A stretch of 64,000 nt of DNA. Origin: CAZKTO01 sp964555685. Lineage in GTDB: Bacteria > Chloroflexota > Dehalococcoidia > SHYB01. The stretch is taken from positions 12,687 to 76,686 of the forward strand of contig CAZKTO010000005.1 in the NCBI GenBank assembly GCA_964555685.1, read 5' to 3'. Positions 15,288-24,695 of this stretch are shown piece after piece. Numbering within the stretch: position 1 is the first letter of the stretch; every line of letters begins with the position of its first letter. The notes under the pieces are model-generated. The model saw nothing but the letters and a program-made list of their open reading frames with translations, was not told the origin of the DNA and did no database searches. The translations under genes were made by a program, and so were the position numbers.

Positions 15288-16286
15288 TCAATCCACAAAC
15301 GCGCTCATGACCTCGCGGCGGAAGCGCTCGACCATGGGCCGGTCGAAGGGGCGCGGCGTCATCAGGATGATGTGCGTGACCCCGGCGTCCACGTAGCGCT
15401 GAATCTGGGCCCGCACCTCGGCGGCGTTCCCCACGAGGAGCGATGCTCGCACGCGCTCCTCCGCCGACTCCCCCTCGATCGAGCTCCGCGCCTGGGAGAA
15501 GACGGGCCGGCGCTCCCGGACATCCATGCGCTGGACGCGCTCGGCGATGAGGCGGCGCACCTGCTCGCGGTCGTCCGTCAGCAGCAGGGCCGAGTACTGG
15601 CCGCAGAGGATCTCGCCCGGGTCGCGTCCGTAGGCCTGGGCACGCTCGCGCAGGCGCCTGACGCACTGGCCGGCGAAGGCTGGGGTGCTGACGCTGGCCC
15701 ACAGGTGCGCCCGCCGGGCCGCGATATCGAGGCTGCGCTCGCTCACGGCGGCGATGAGGAAGGGCGGCCGCGGCCTCTGGACCGGCTTGGGCTCGAAGAC
15801 GGCGTCGCGGAGCTGGTAGTGCCTCCCCGCGAACGAGAAGCGCTCCTGGGTGAAGAGCCCGTGGATGATCTCGACGGCCTCCTCCAGCCGCTCCTGGCGC
15901 TCGCGCAGGGGAGGGAAGGCGAGCCCGTAGGCCACGTGATCGTCCTTCGACCAGGCCGCGCCGATGCCCAGCTCCAGGCGGCCCCGGCTGATGACGTCGA
16001 GGGTGGCCGTGACCTTGGCCAGCATGGCGGGGTGCCGGTAGGTGACGCCCGAGACGAGGACGCCCAGGCGCAGGCGTGTGGTGGCGGCGGCGACGCCGGC
16101 CATGAGCGTCCACGGCTCCAGCGCCGGCGTCTCGGCGGGCATGCCGGCCACGCCGTAGAGGTGATCGGAGGCGTAGAAGGAGTGAAAGCCGAGCTCCTCC
16201 AGCGCGTGGGCCACCTCGAGCACCTGCTCGAACGTCCGGAAGCCCATGGTGCCGGACATGGAGAAACGGCACCGCTGGGCCGTCAT
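15288..16286 (-). CDS. LLM class flavin-dependent oxidoreductase
   Basis: 332 residues with MSGTMGFRTFEQVLEVAHALEEL, SFYASDHLYG near residue 40, LGVLVSGVTYRHPAMLAK, LELGIGAAWSKDDHVAYGL around 105-125, and FLIAAVSERSLDIAA in the phosphate-binding region. The ATG at 16286 overlaps the TGA of the upstream CoA-transferase fusion (ATGA), so the two are translationally coupled. It could use FMN or F420. The genomic link with CoA-transferases suggests oxidation or desaturation of an acyl-CoA-derived or xenobiotic substrate, but this is inference. Confidence 0.82.
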   Translation of the reverse strand: MTAQRCRFSMSGTMGFRTFEQVLEVAHALEELGFHSFYASDHLYGVAGMPAETPALEPWTLMAGVAAATTRLRLGVLVSGVTYRHPAMLAKVTATLDVISRGRLELGIGAAWSKDDHVAYGLAFPPLRERQERLEEAVEIIHGLFTQERFSFAGRHYQLRDAVFEPKPVQRPRPPFLIAAVSERSLDIAARRAHLWASVSTPAFAGQCVRRLRERAQAYGRDPGEILCGQYSALLLTDDREQVRRLIAERVQRMDVRERRPVFSQARSSIEGESAEERVRASLLVGNAAEVRAQIQRYVDAGVTHIILMTPRPFDRPMVERFRREVMSAFVD

Positions 16287-18640
16287 CGCTCTGGCCAGGT
16301 GACGACGCCCTGCTCTTTCAGCCGCCGTGTCTCCTCCTCGGTGTAGCCGAGCTCGCGCATGATCTCCTGGGTATGCTGGCCCAGCAGCGGCGGCGGCCCG
16401 CCGGCCTTCCCCGGCGTCTCGGAGAGCTCGACCAGGCGGCCGAACTGGTGCATACGCCCGAACTCGGGGTGCTCGTAGGAGACGAACCAGCCGTTGGCCA
16501 GCATCTCGGCGTCCTGGTACATCTTCTGGCCGCGCTCCTCGTCCGACACCTCGCAGGGGACGCCCGCGGCGTCCAGCGAGACAAACCACTGGGCCGCCTT
16601 GCGCTGGGTGAACAGGCCCTCGAGGATCGACGCCAGCTGGATGGCGTTCCGCCGCCGGGCGCCGGCGGTGGCGAAGCGCGGGTCGCCGGCCAGCTCGGGC
16701 CTGCCGACGGCCTGGGCCAAGGCGCGGAAGTGGGCGTCGGCCACGGCGGCGATGGCGATCCACCCTCTGGCCGTCCGGTACAGACGATAGAGGGGGCCGA
16801 GGCCCGTCTGCGCCTTATCGAGCCGCGGCCGCGTCATCCCCTCCGGCCCGCCCTCGAAGTAGTCCGAGTTGTAGTACATGCCGCAGTTGAGCAGGTTCGT
16901 GTGGACAAGCTGTCCCTGGCCCGTCCGGTCCCGGTGGTAGAGGGCCTGGAGCGTGGCGACGACGGACTGGAAGGCGTTGCCCGTGTCGCACATGCCGAAT
17001 CGGTACCAGAGCGGCGGGTTGCCCTGATGGACCGCGCCCCCCTCGTACTCGGCGCCGCACATGGCCTGGAAGAGCTGGTCCAGGCCCGGCCAGCCGGCGC
17101 GGGGGCCCGTGAGGCCGTAGCCGTTGGTGTGGCAGTAGATGATGCGCGGGTTGACGCGCTTGAGGGTCTCGTAGTCGATCCCCAGCCGCTCGCCGACGCC
17201 GACGCGCATGTTGAGCGCCACGACGTCGGCCCGCTGGACCAGCCGGTGGGCGATGGCCTGGCCCTCGGCCTTCTTTAAGTTGATGGCGATGCACTCCTTG
17301 CCGCGCTGGCAGCCGATGAAGGGCTGGTCGACGATGCGCATGGGGTCCCCGCCGATGGCTTCGACCTTGATGACGCGGGCCCCCAGCTCGCTCAGGACCA
17401 TGGGGCCGAAGGGCCCGGCCAGGTGCGCGCCGAAGTCGATGACGGTGACGCCATCGAGGGCGTAGCGGGGCCGCGCCCCATCACCCGCTCGTCCCCTCGG
17501 TAGACTCGGGGCAGGCTCTGAGCTTGTCGAAGGACGACCGGGAGCCTGGCCCAGAGACTGCAGGATCTCGTCCGTATGCTGGCCCGGGGCCGGCGCGGGC
17601 CCCTGGACCTTGGCCGGATTCAGCTCCAGCGACCAGGGCGGCCCGACCTGCCGGAGCTTGCCGAGGCGCGGGTCGTCGACCTCGACGACCATGCCGTTGT
17701 GAAGCACCTGCGCGTCCTGGAACGCCTCGCTGGTGGGGCGCACGCCCTGGACCGAGACGTCGTTCATGGAGAGATAGCGCAGCCACTCGTGGCGGGGGAG
17801 CTTCTTGAACGCCTCGATGGTGGCCTGATGGAGGCGCAGGCGCTCCTCTCGGTTCGTGCCGCGCAGGCGGGCGGCGAACTCCTTGGCCCGCTCGGGGCCC
17901 AGGGCCTTGCCGATGACGAGGTCGTAGCCGCCCATGCAGTGGACCCAGAGGCCGTCGGCGCACTCGTAGACGTTGGCCGGCGACTCCTTGGCCATGAGGT
18001 CGTAGAAGCCGGGCCGCGCCCGCTCGACCCAGTTCCAGATCATGGTGGTGAAGGCCAGCACGCCCTGCATGAGGGAGGTCTCGACCCACTGGCCCTGGCC
18101 GGTGGCCTCGCGGGCGTGAAGGGCGGCCGTGATGCCGCACTGGGCCAGGTAGGCGGCCGCCAGGCTGGGCAGCGGGAGGTAGAGGAAGATTGGCCCCTCG
18201 CGGTGGCCCGCCTGCTCGCTCTGCATCCCGGAGCGGGCCTGAACCAGGATGTCGTAGGCCGGGCGGTCCCTGCTGGCGCCGTGGCGCCCGTAGCCGGTGA
18301 TCGAGCAGTAGACCAGGCGCGGATTGAGGGCGTGGAGCCGCTCGTAGCCGATGCCGAGGCGCTGCGTCGCGCCGGGCCGGAAGCTCTCGACGAGGACGTC
18401 GGCCGAGGCGGCGAGCTTGAGGAACGACTCGTGGCCGTCCTTGCTCTTGAGGTCGAGGATGGCGCTCCTCTTGCCGCGCTGCCAGACGGCGTAGGCGGGG
18501 TTGCGCCGGAAGGGGTCGCCGCCCGGAGGCTCGACCTTGATAACGTGGGCGCCGTAGTCGGACAGGCCCATGGCGACCATGGGCCCGGCGATGCCCCACG
18601 AGAGGTCGATGACGGTGAGTCCCTGGAGGACAGGCGGCAT
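16283..18640 (-). CDS. Fused double CaiB/BaiF CoA-transferase
   Basis: 785 residues, about twice the family length. Domain 1 (1-365) opens LQGLTVIDLSWGIAGPMVAM and domain 2 (about 390-785) opens LDGVTVIDFGAHLAGPFGPMV. Each has its own KVE...GDP...RGK nucleotide-binding set. Domain 2 has Asp552 (MCDTGNAFQ) at the catalytic position, while domain 1 has Ser159 (PLPSLAAAY), so the N-terminal half is probably not catalytic. The linker (about residues 367-385) is encoded by a copy of the scattered repeat at 17490-17540. The ATG at 18640 is chosen because the family N-terminus begins there. Its stop overlaps the start of the LLM gene. Confidence 0.83.
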   Translation of the reverse strand: MPPVLQGLTVIDLSWGIAGPMVAMGLSDYGAHVIKVEPPGGDPFRRNPAYAVWQRGKRSAILDLKSKDGHESFLKLAASADVLVESFRPGATQRLGIGYERLHALNPRLVYCSITGYGRHGASRDRPAYDILVQARSGMQSEQAGHREGPIFLYLPLPSLAAAYLAQCGITAALHAREATGQGQWVETSLMQGVLAFTTMIWNWVERARPGFYDLMAKESPANVYECADGLWVHCMGGYDLVIGKALGPERAKEFAARLRGTNREERLRLHQATIEAFKKLPRHEWLRYLSMNDVSVQGVRPTSEAFQDAQVLHNGMVVEVDDPRLGKLRQVGPPWSLELNPAKVQGPAPAPGQHTDEILQSLGQAPGRPSTSSEPAPSLPRGRAGDGARPRYALDGVTVIDFGAHLAGPFGPMVLSELGARVIKVEAIGGDPMRIVDQPFIGCQRGKECIAINLKKAEGQAIAHRLVQRADVVALNMRVGVGERLGIDYETLKRVNPRIIYCHTNGYGLTGPRAGWPGLDQLFQAMCGAEYEGGAVHQGNPPLWYRFGMCDTGNAFQSVVATLQALYHRDRTGQGQLVHTNLLNCGMYYNSDYFEGGPEGMTRPRLDKAQTGLGPLYRLYRTARGWIAIAAVADAHFRALAQAVGRPELAGDPRFATAGARRRNAIQLASILEGLFTQRKAAQWFVSLDAAGVPCEVSDEERGQKMYQDAEMLANGWFVSYEHPEFGRMHQFGRLVELSETPGKAGGPPPLLGQHTQEIMRELGYTEEETRRLKEQGVVTWPER
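17490..17540. repeat. Dispersed repeat copy forming the linker of the CoA-transferase fusion
   Basis: On the minus strand the core CCTTCGACAAGCTCAGAGCC resembles repeats at 29816-29842, 42038-42093 and 57077-57095 (CCTTCG-n-CTCAGGG). It lies in frame precisely between the two CoA-transferase domains. Confidence 0.55.
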
Positions 18641-18720
18641 GAGGGAACCTCGGAGCGTGATGCGGGGGAATGGCCGCGGAACACTATAGAAGTGGCGTGG
18701 ATGGGTGTCAATTCGATGTC

Positions 18721-18754
18721 GCAGGGGCGCCCCGACAGGTCGGGGCGCCCCTGC
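18721..18754. repeat. Intergenic palindrome with CCCCGAC-NN-GTCGGGG core
   Basis: Perfect 16-base arms at 18721-18736 and 18739-18754 around AG, lying between the divergent CoA-transferase and D-aminoacylase genes. Its core is the 16-base palindrome seen at seven or more other places. Confidence 0.85.
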
Positions 18755-18884
18755 GAGGGCGGCTCGCAGCACCAAGCGTGTCTGGCGCCATGCCGCATAC
18801 GTCGCGAATCAACTGGCGTCTTCCCCGCCCCGGTGTGGTATCATGCCGCCAAACCGAGCGGAATGGCGGGAAGGGGGCGTACCT

Positions 18885-20591
18885 GTGCCGTACGATCTTC
18901 TGATCAAGAACGGTCGCGTCGTCGACGGGACGGGCCGGCCGGCCTTCCACGGCGACGTGGCCATCAAGGGCAAGCGCATCGTCGAGGTGGGGAGGCTCAA
19001 CGGCGGCGCCAAGCGCGTCATCGACGCCGGCGGCCTCGTCGTCTGCCCCGGCTTCGTCGACATGCACACGCACTATGACGCCCAGGTCCTGTGGGACCCG
19101 CTCATCAGCTCGTCCTCGTGGAACGGCGTCACCACGGCCGTCATGGGCAACTGCGGCTTCACCATCGCCCCCTGCAAGCCCAAGGACCGCGACTACATCA
19201 TGCGCATGCTGGCCCGCGTCGAGGGGATGTCGTTGGCGGCGCTCCAGGCCGGCCCCGAGTGGGACTGGGAGAGTATGGGCGAGTACATCGACCGGGTAGG
19301 CCAGCGGCTCGCCATCAACCTGGCGTGCAACGTGGGCCACTCGGCGGTGCGCTACTACGTCATGGGCGAGGCGTCGCTGGAGCGCAAGGCGACGGACGAC
19401 GAGATGCGGCGCATGAAGGACGTCATCCGCCAGGCCGTCGCCGGGGGCGCCGTGGGCTTCACCACCTCCAAGGCCAAGACCCACGTCGACTGGAGCGGGA
19501 ACCCCGTCCCCAGCCGCTTCTCCGACCACCAGGAGGTCTACGAGCTCATCCAGGTGCTGGGCGAGTTCAACTTCGGCAGCGTCGAGATGACGCCGGGGAG
19601 CCTGCCGGGGATCGACGCCGAGGAGCGGGCGGCGATGGTCGGCATGTCCCGCGACTCGGGCCGGTTCATCAACTGGAACGAGTTCTTCCAGACCCACGCG
19701 GCCCCCGATCTGTGGCGCGACACGTTGGAGTTCATGCGCGCGGCCTCCCAGCAGGGCGCCCGCATCTGCGGCATCTGCGCCTGCCAGCGCACGGACCAGG
19801 AGTGGGACCTGCGCGACAACAACCTGCTTCTCATGGTGACGCCCGTCTGGAACGAGATCCTCGCGAAGCCCACGGAGGAGAAGCTGCGCCTCTTCCGTGA
19901 CCGGGCCCTCCGCGACCGCATCCGCCCGGCCGTCGACGAGGCGTGGGAGAGGCCCCCGGCGCCGGTCAAGTGGGACCTGGGCTTCGTCGCCACCGTCAAG
20001 CGCCCGGAGCACAAGCAGTGGGCCGGCAAGAGCCTGCGCGAGTTGGGCCTTGCCCAGGGCAAGCACCCGCTGGACGCCATGCTCGATCTGGCCCTGGCCG
20101 AGAATCTCGAGACCGGGTTCGTCTTCAGGCACAGCCGCAACCTGGACGAGAAGGCCCTGGGCGAGATCATGCGCAGCCCCTTCACCATCCTGGGCATCTC
20201 GGACGCGGGGGCCCACGTCAACATGATGGCCGGCGCCGAGTACTCGACGCACGTGCTGGCGCACTGGGTCCGCGAGCGGCGGCTCCTCACCCTGGAGGAG
20301 GCGGTCCATAAGATGACCCTCGTGCCGGCGTCGCTCCTCGGCTTCGAGGACCGGGGCATGCTCTACCCCGGCATGGCGGCCGACGTGCTGGTCCTGGACC
20401 CGGAGACGGTGCGCCCGCTGCCCAAGGAGAAGGCCTACGACCTGCCCAACGGCGAGGAGCGGATCGTGGTCAAGGCCCAGGGGATCAAGCACACCATCGT
20501 CAACGGCAAGCCCGTCATCGAAGACGGCGTGCCCACGGGCGCGCTGCCGGGCAAGGTCATCAAGAGCACGGACTACCGGAAGATTGACTAG
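18885..20591 (+). CDS. D-aminoacylase-type amidohydrolase (N-acyl-D-amino-acid deacylase family)
   Basis: 568 residues starting at a GTG (18885) after an AAGGGGG site; upstream in-frame sequence falls in the repeat region. The N-terminal beta-sandwich (YDLLIKNGRVVDGTGRP...) leads into the TIM barrel with the metal motif DMHTHYDAQ (about residues 61-69) and GNCGFTIAPC. SDAGAHVNMM supplies the late Asp ligand, and a C-terminal sandwich follows (GMLYPGMAADVLVLDPETV). The family hydrolyses N-acyl-D-amino acids or related cyclic amides with one or two zinc ions. It is transcribed away from the CoA-transferase block. Exact substrate unknown. Confidence 0.85.
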   Translation: MPYDLLIKNGRVVDGTGRPAFHGDVAIKGKRIVEVGRLNGGAKRVIDAGGLVVCPGFVDMHTHYDAQVLWDPLISSSSWNGVTTAVMGNCGFTIAPCKPKDRDYIMRMLARVEGMSLAALQAGPEWDWESMGEYIDRVGQRLAINLACNVGHSAVRYYVMGEASLERKATDDEMRRMKDVIRQAVAGGAVGFTTSKAKTHVDWSGNPVPSRFSDHQEVYELIQVLGEFNFGSVEMTPGSLPGIDAEERAAMVGMSRDSGRFINWNEFFQTHAAPDLWRDTLEFMRAASQQGARICGICACQRTDQEWDLRDNNLLLMVTPVWNEILAKPTEEKLRLFRDRALRDRIRPAVDEAWERPPAPVKWDLGFVATVKRPEHKQWAGKSLRELGLAQGKHPLDAMLDLALAENLETGFVFRHSRNLDEKALGEIMRSPFTILGISDAGAHVNMMAGAEYSTHVLAHWVRERRLLTLEEAVHKMTLVPASLLGFEDRGMLYPGMAADVLVLDPETVRPLPKEKAYDLPNGEERIVVKAQGIKHTIVNGKPVIEDGVPTGALPGKVIKSTDYRKID

Positions 20592-20609
20592 GCCAGCGGG
20601 TGCTACCGG

Positions 20610-21506
20610 CTAGTTCGTCGAGAACCCCGGCTGCTCGCCGCCGGGCCGCTCCTGGTTCAGGAACGCCTCGAGCTCCTGGATCACCGCCTCGGGCGTGGGG
20701 AGCTGCTCGCCCTGGGACCGCGCCGCGTCGTACTGGTGCTCGAGGCGCTTGACGTAGGCGCTGACCTCGACGCTGGACGAGATGGCCTTGGTGACCTCGG
20801 CCTCGAAGGCCTGGGCCCGGCGCTCCAGCTCGTCCAGCGGGACCCGCACGCCGAGCAGCAGATTGAGGCGGGCGGTGAGGGCCTTCGCGACCTTGTAGTT
20901 AGGCGTGCGCTGCACGTAGTGCGGGGCGTGGGCCCACAGGCTCATGTAGCCCAGGCCCCGTTTGGTGCAGGCGTCCATCAGGACCGACGTGATGCCCACC
21001 GGGCCCTGGTAGCCGGAGCCCATCGTCCGGAGCCCGGCTAGCCGCTCTTTCAGCGGCTCCTTGTTGACGCTCCCCGAGAGGAGAGCGTCGCGCGTGTGCG
21101 GGATGGCGTCCATCAGGCTCCCCAGGTTCAGCACCACCTCTACGTCATAGGGCTCGGCCACGCTGAGGATCGTATCGATGTAGGTCCGCCACTTCAGGCC
21201 CGGCTCGGTGCCCAGGAAGAGGATCAGCTCCTTGGCGCCGTCGGGGCTGGTCCAGTGGAAGAACTCGTTGGAGGGCCAGCGGATGACCCGCTGCCCGCTC
21301 GCATCGTTGAAGGCCATGGGACGGACGGCCGTGAAGTCGTAGAACTCCTCGGGGTCCAGCTCGGCGAACTTGCGAGCCTGGAGGAAGTCGATAAGGTGGC
21401 GGAGGGCGCGGGAGGCGCCCTCCTGGGCGTCGGCCCAGCCGATGAAGGCGCCGACCCAGGTTGGCTTGCGGAGCTTTGGCCGCTCGAGGTAGGTCAGGTA
21501 GTCCAC
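20610..21506 (-). CDS. PAC2 family protein
   Basis: 298 residues. PTWVGAFIGWADAQEGASRALRHL, a central EFYDFTAVRP and RVIRWPSNEFF, and YQGPVGITSVLMDACTKRGLGYMSLWAHAPHYVQ match the PAC2 fold. That fold is related to nucleoside phosphorylases and is found in proteasome assembly chaperones and in actinobacterial and Chloroflexota proteins of unknown role. A helical C-terminal tail (about 215-298) with many charged residues fits the DUF-type extension in bacterial members. It is convergent with the D-aminoacylase gene, with 18 bases between stops. Biological function is not known. Confidence 0.8.
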   Translation of the reverse strand: MDYLTYLERPKLRKPTWVGAFIGWADAQEGASRALRHLIDFLQARKFAELDPEEFYDFTAVRPMAFNDASGQRVIRWPSNEFFHWTSPDGAKELILFLGTEPGLKWRTYIDTILSVAEPYDVEVVLNLGSLMDAIPHTRDALLSGSVNKEPLKERLAGLRTMGSGYQGPVGITSVLMDACTKRGLGYMSLWAHAPHYVQRTPNYKVAKALTARLNLLLGVRVPLDELERRAQAFEAEVTKAISSSVEVSAYVKRLEHQYDAARSQGEQLPTPEAVIQELEAFLNQERPGGEQPGFSTN

Positions 21507-21629
21507 GGCTGCTCCCTCCGGCGACGTCTTGCGTCAGCCTATCGGAAGACCTGGCCCGCCTATGGCGCGGCCACCGGCGTCATGAGTCTAGCACCGGCCT
21601 CCAGGAGCCACAAGCCGAGGGAGGCGCCG

Positions 21630-23633
21630 TCAGCGGTCGAGCCAGATGACCTCGACCAGGTGCCCGCCCTGGTGGAAGGCCTCGCCGCCGCGGGACTGCT
21701 GGTAGGCGTTCCGCAGGCGCGGCCCGTAGGCGATGTAGCGGGCGCCGCTGGGCAGGGTGAGGCGCTTGATTTCGTCCCGCTGCTCGATGAGCCAGACCTC
21801 GCGGCTAATGGCCTTCTCGCGCTCCAGCGGCACGCCCTTGGCCATCTCATCCGCCAGGGCAAGGATCTTCGGGTTGTTGATCTCGGCAAGGTTGAGCTGC
21901 CGGCCAGGCTTGAGGAAAAGGATGGCGCCCGCGTTGGTGGGGGAAACGGTGGTGATGTACAGCGCCATGCTGGGGAAATTCTGGTGCTTCTGGCCGCCCA
22001 GGTAGCCGATGGCGGTGTAGTAGATGTTGATGTCCGAGACCTTGCCGACCTCGACCTCGATGTTCAGGTTCTTCTTGAGCTCCGAGGCGATGGCGATGAA
22101 CTGCTTCGTCACCGGCTGAGTCGTGTACTCGTTGTAGACGATGCTGTGCCTCTCGCCTTCCTTGTGGCCGGAGGCGGCCCAGAGCTGCCTGGCCCGGGCG
22201 GGATCGAAGATGAAGAGATTGTCCTCGTCCTTGACACCGGCATCGCGCAGCGTCTGGATATTGCGGGCGACGGTGGGCGTATCGTCGAAGATCAGGCTGA
22301 CGATGTTGGTGGTGGGCGGCAGGATGGCGGCCTCGTCGTGTACGTTCTTGATGAGAGACTGCCAGTCGATGGCCTTGGCGATGGCCAGGCGGGCGCGGAT
22401 ATCGGTGAAGGGAGCGCCATCGCCCTCGGTGCGGAAGCCCATGGAGAAGATGCCCACCACGGAGAACATCTCGGCGATCTGGCAAGAGGGGCAGTCGCGG
22501 CCAAAGTTCAAGGCCGCTGTGGGCGTGGTGGCGCCGATGTCGTGGGCGCTGTCAACCTGGCCCGCGATCAGGGCCCCGCGCGCCCGGGACGTATCGGTGA
22601 TGATGGCAATGACATGCTTGTCAATGTAGGGCAGAGGCTTGCCGTCGGCCCCGTTCCGCCAGAAGTTCGGGTTGGCGATGAACTCGGACCGCACCTGCGG
22701 GTCGCGGCTCTGCAGGATCATCGAGCCGGTGCCCACCATGCGCTTCTCGTAGTCGCCGTCCAGCTTGAAGACCTCGGGCGGCACGATGCGGGACTGGAAG
22801 TCCGCCAGGATCAGCGGGAAGAAGGGGTCCGGCTCCTTGATGGTGAACTGGACCGTGTCGTCATCCACGGCGCGGGCGCTGGCGATGTTGCCCCACTCGC
22901 CGCCGCCGGGCCTGCCCTGCGGGGAGCCATCGGGCTTGGTCAGCTTGCCCAGCCACATATCGATGGCGTGGACGACATCGGCGGCGACGAAGTCGCGGCC
23001 ATAGAGCGGCTTCAGCTTCTCGTCATAGCCGAAGGCGCCAGCGGGGACGTTGTGCCACCGTGCCTTCTGGTTCAGCTTGAAGGTCCAGGTCTTGCCATCG
23101 CCGCCGACAGACCAGGAGTCCGCCAGGTCTGGAGCGGCCTCGCAGATGCCGATGTCGCCGACTTTCTGGTTTGGCGCCATCTGGCACCGGACGAGCTGGT
23201 TGTAGACGATGGTGGCGTGGGTGTTCGTCGTGAAGGAGCGGCTCAGGACCGGGTCGAGGGCGGCGACCCGCTGGGTGAAGGCGTAGGTGTGCGTCCCGCC
23301 GCGCTTGGGAGGCACGAGCCAGTTGGGCGGGTTCTGGATCCAGCGGAAGCCGTTGATGCGCTCCGTGATGGCGCCGGTGTTGGGCACGGGGGTGGCCGTG
23401 GGCTGGACGACGACGGTGCGCTCGACGATACGCGGCGTCGGCGTTGGGGCAGCGGTCGGCGTGGGGCCCGGCGTGGGCTGGACGACGACGGTGCGCTCGA
23501 TGATCTGGGGCGTCGGCGTGGGCGCCGGCGTTGGCTCTTCGCCCCCACCGCAGGCCGCCACCACCAGCGCCATCGCGACGCCACCGAACGCTAAGGGGGC
23601 AATCCGGGCTGCCAGAAACGACCTCGCTCGCAT
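21630..23633 (-). CDS. ABC transporter substrate-binding lipoprotein, family 5 (oligopeptide type)
   Basis: 667 residues from the ATG at 23633 (GGAGGAG ribosome site). The signal peptide ends in the lipobox VVAAC (Cys about 28), followed by a Pro/Thr-rich tether (30-85) in which the module IERTVVV or VERTVVV appears twice. The mature part is a family 5 binding protein: DPVLSRSFTTNTHATIVYNQLV, DSWSVGGDGKTWTFKL, and VVAADVVHAIDMWL. Its C-terminus QSRGGEAFHQGGHLVEVIW is nearly identical to that of the paralogue at 25884-27884, the two genes flanking the permeases. Likely ligand is a peptide or other amide-rich molecule, unproven. Confidence 0.87.
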   Translation of the reverse strand: MRARSFLAARIAPLAFGGVAMALVVAACGGGEEPTPAPTPTPQIIERTVVVQPTPGPTPTAAPTPTPRIVERTVVVQPTATPVPNTGAITERINGFRWIQNPPNWLVPPKRGGTHTYAFTQRVAALDPVLSRSFTTNTHATIVYNQLVRCQMAPNQKVGDIGICEAAPDLADSWSVGGDGKTWTFKLNQKARWHNVPAGAFGYDEKLKPLYGRDFVAADVVHAIDMWLGKLTKPDGSPQGRPGGGEWGNIASARAVDDDTVQFTIKEPDPFFPLILADFQSRIVPPEVFKLDGDYEKRMVGTGSMILQSRDPQVRSEFIANPNFWRNGADGKPLPYIDKHVIAIITDTSRARGALIAGQVDSAHDIGATTPTAALNFGRDCPSCQIAEMFSVVGIFSMGFRTEGDGAPFTDIRARLAIAKAIDWQSLIKNVHDEAAILPPTTNIVSLIFDDTPTVARNIQTLRDAGVKDEDNLFIFDPARARQLWAASGHKEGERHSIVYNEYTTQPVTKQFIAIASELKKNLNIEVEVGKVSDINIYYTAIGYLGGQKHQNFPSMALYITTVSPTNAGAILFLKPGRQLNLAEINNPKILALADEMAKGVPLEREKAISREVWLIEQRDEIKRLTLPSGARYIAYGPRLRNAYQQSRGGEAFHQGGHLVEVIWLDR

Positions 23634-23738
23634 ACTGCTCCTCCTCATGACGCGCGCCCGGCTCGGGGCGCCACGCACCCTGATCCTACCATCACCAGCC
23701 GAACAAACAGCACCGCCTCCGGTCCGCGAGAGCCTGGG

Positions 23739-24683
23739 CTACCGGATACGGCCGCCGCCGCCGCGCAGGCGCGGGTCCAGCACGTCGCGGATGGCGTCTC
23801 CCAGCAGGTTGAACGAGAAGACGGCCAGGCTGATGGCGGCCGCCGGGACGATGGCGAGCCAGGGCCAGTCCCGGAACTGGGCCGTGCTGTCGACGCCGGA
23901 GCCGCCGCGCGCGCTGACCATCGAGCCCCAGGACGGGTCCGTGGGCTTGCCGCCGGCCCCCAGGAAGCTCAGGCTGGCCTCGAAGAGAATTGCCCCGCCC
24001 AGGAGGATGGAGGCCTGGACGATGATGGGCGCCACCACGTTGGGCAGGATGTGCCGGAACATGATGCGGCTGTTGCTGGCGCCCAGGGCCCGGCTCGCAT
24101 CGATGTAGACGTTCTGCTTGACGGTCAGGACCGCGCCCCGGACGACCCGCGCCGTGCCCGGGATCAGCACGATGCTGATGACGGCCAGGGCGTTGTTGAT
24201 GCTGGGGCCGCGAACGGCGATGATGCCCAGAGCCAGGATGAGCGCCGGGAAGGCCTGCAGCGCATCGATCAGACGCTGGAGGATGAGATCGAGCTTCCCT
24301 TCGAGGTAGCCGCTGACCAGGCCGATGAGGGTCCCCGCGGCCACCGAGATCATGACGGCCAGGAACCCCACGTACATGGAGATGCGGGCGCCGAAGAAGG
24401 TCCGGCTCATGACGTCGCGGCCCAGGTTGTCGGTGCCCAGCCAGTGGTCCGCCGAGGGCGCCTCGTGGGAGGGCCCCACGAAGAGCTCGTCGTGCCCATA
24501 GGGCGCGACCCATGGGGCGAAGATGGCGATGACGAGGACGCCGATGATGGCGACGGCCGAGAGGAAGCCCAGGGGCTTGCTGCGCGCGAAGGCGATGGCG
24601 CCTTTCAGCAGGGCCGCCGCCCCGTTCCGCTTGGGCAGGACCAGCGTCCCCGCCTGCATCACGCCCGCGTCGCCGGTGGCCAT
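23739..24683 (-). CDS. ABC transporter permease, DppC/OppC type
   Basis: 314 residues with an N-terminal membrane helix (LGFLSAVAIIGVLVIAIFAPWVAP), a periplasmic segment with HWLGTDNLGRDVMSRTFFGARIS, and the core permease domain with about five more helices. The cytoplasmic EAA loop appears as DASRALGASNSRIMFRHILPN, the contact point for an ATPase. The gene is 12 bases downstream of the DppB-type permease and ahead of a binding lipoprotein. The matching ATPase genes (dppD/dppF) are absent here and must be supplied from elsewhere. Confidence 0.9.
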   Translation of the reverse strand: MATGDAGVMQAGTLVLPKRNGAAALLKGAIAFARSKPLGFLSAVAIIGVLVIAIFAPWVAPYGHDELFVGPSHEAPSADHWLGTDNLGRDVMSRTFFGARISMYVGFLAVMISVAAGTLIGLVSGYLEGKLDLILQRLIDALQAFPALILALGIIAVRGPSINNALAVISIVLIPGTARVVRGAVLTVKQNVYIDASRALGASNSRIMFRHILPNVVAPIIVQASILLGGAILFEASLSFLGAGGKPTDPSWGSMVSARGGSGVDSTAQFRDWPWLAIVPAAAISLAVFSFNLLGDAIRDVLDPRLRGGGGRIR

Positions 24684-24695
24684 GCGTCGCTTCCT

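Noticed and set aside
23395..23530. Repeated GTGGGC/ACGACGGTGCGCTC units resembling a repeat array.
   Set aside because: They encode the tether of a lipoprotein (TPAPTPTP and IERTVVV) and are not CRISPR: no constant spacing or unique spacers.
21096..23594. An 832-codon plus-strand frame over the binding-protein gene; the same occurs at 25470-27881 and 38255-40804.
   Set aside because: All are antisense to well-supported genes and lack any domain signature.
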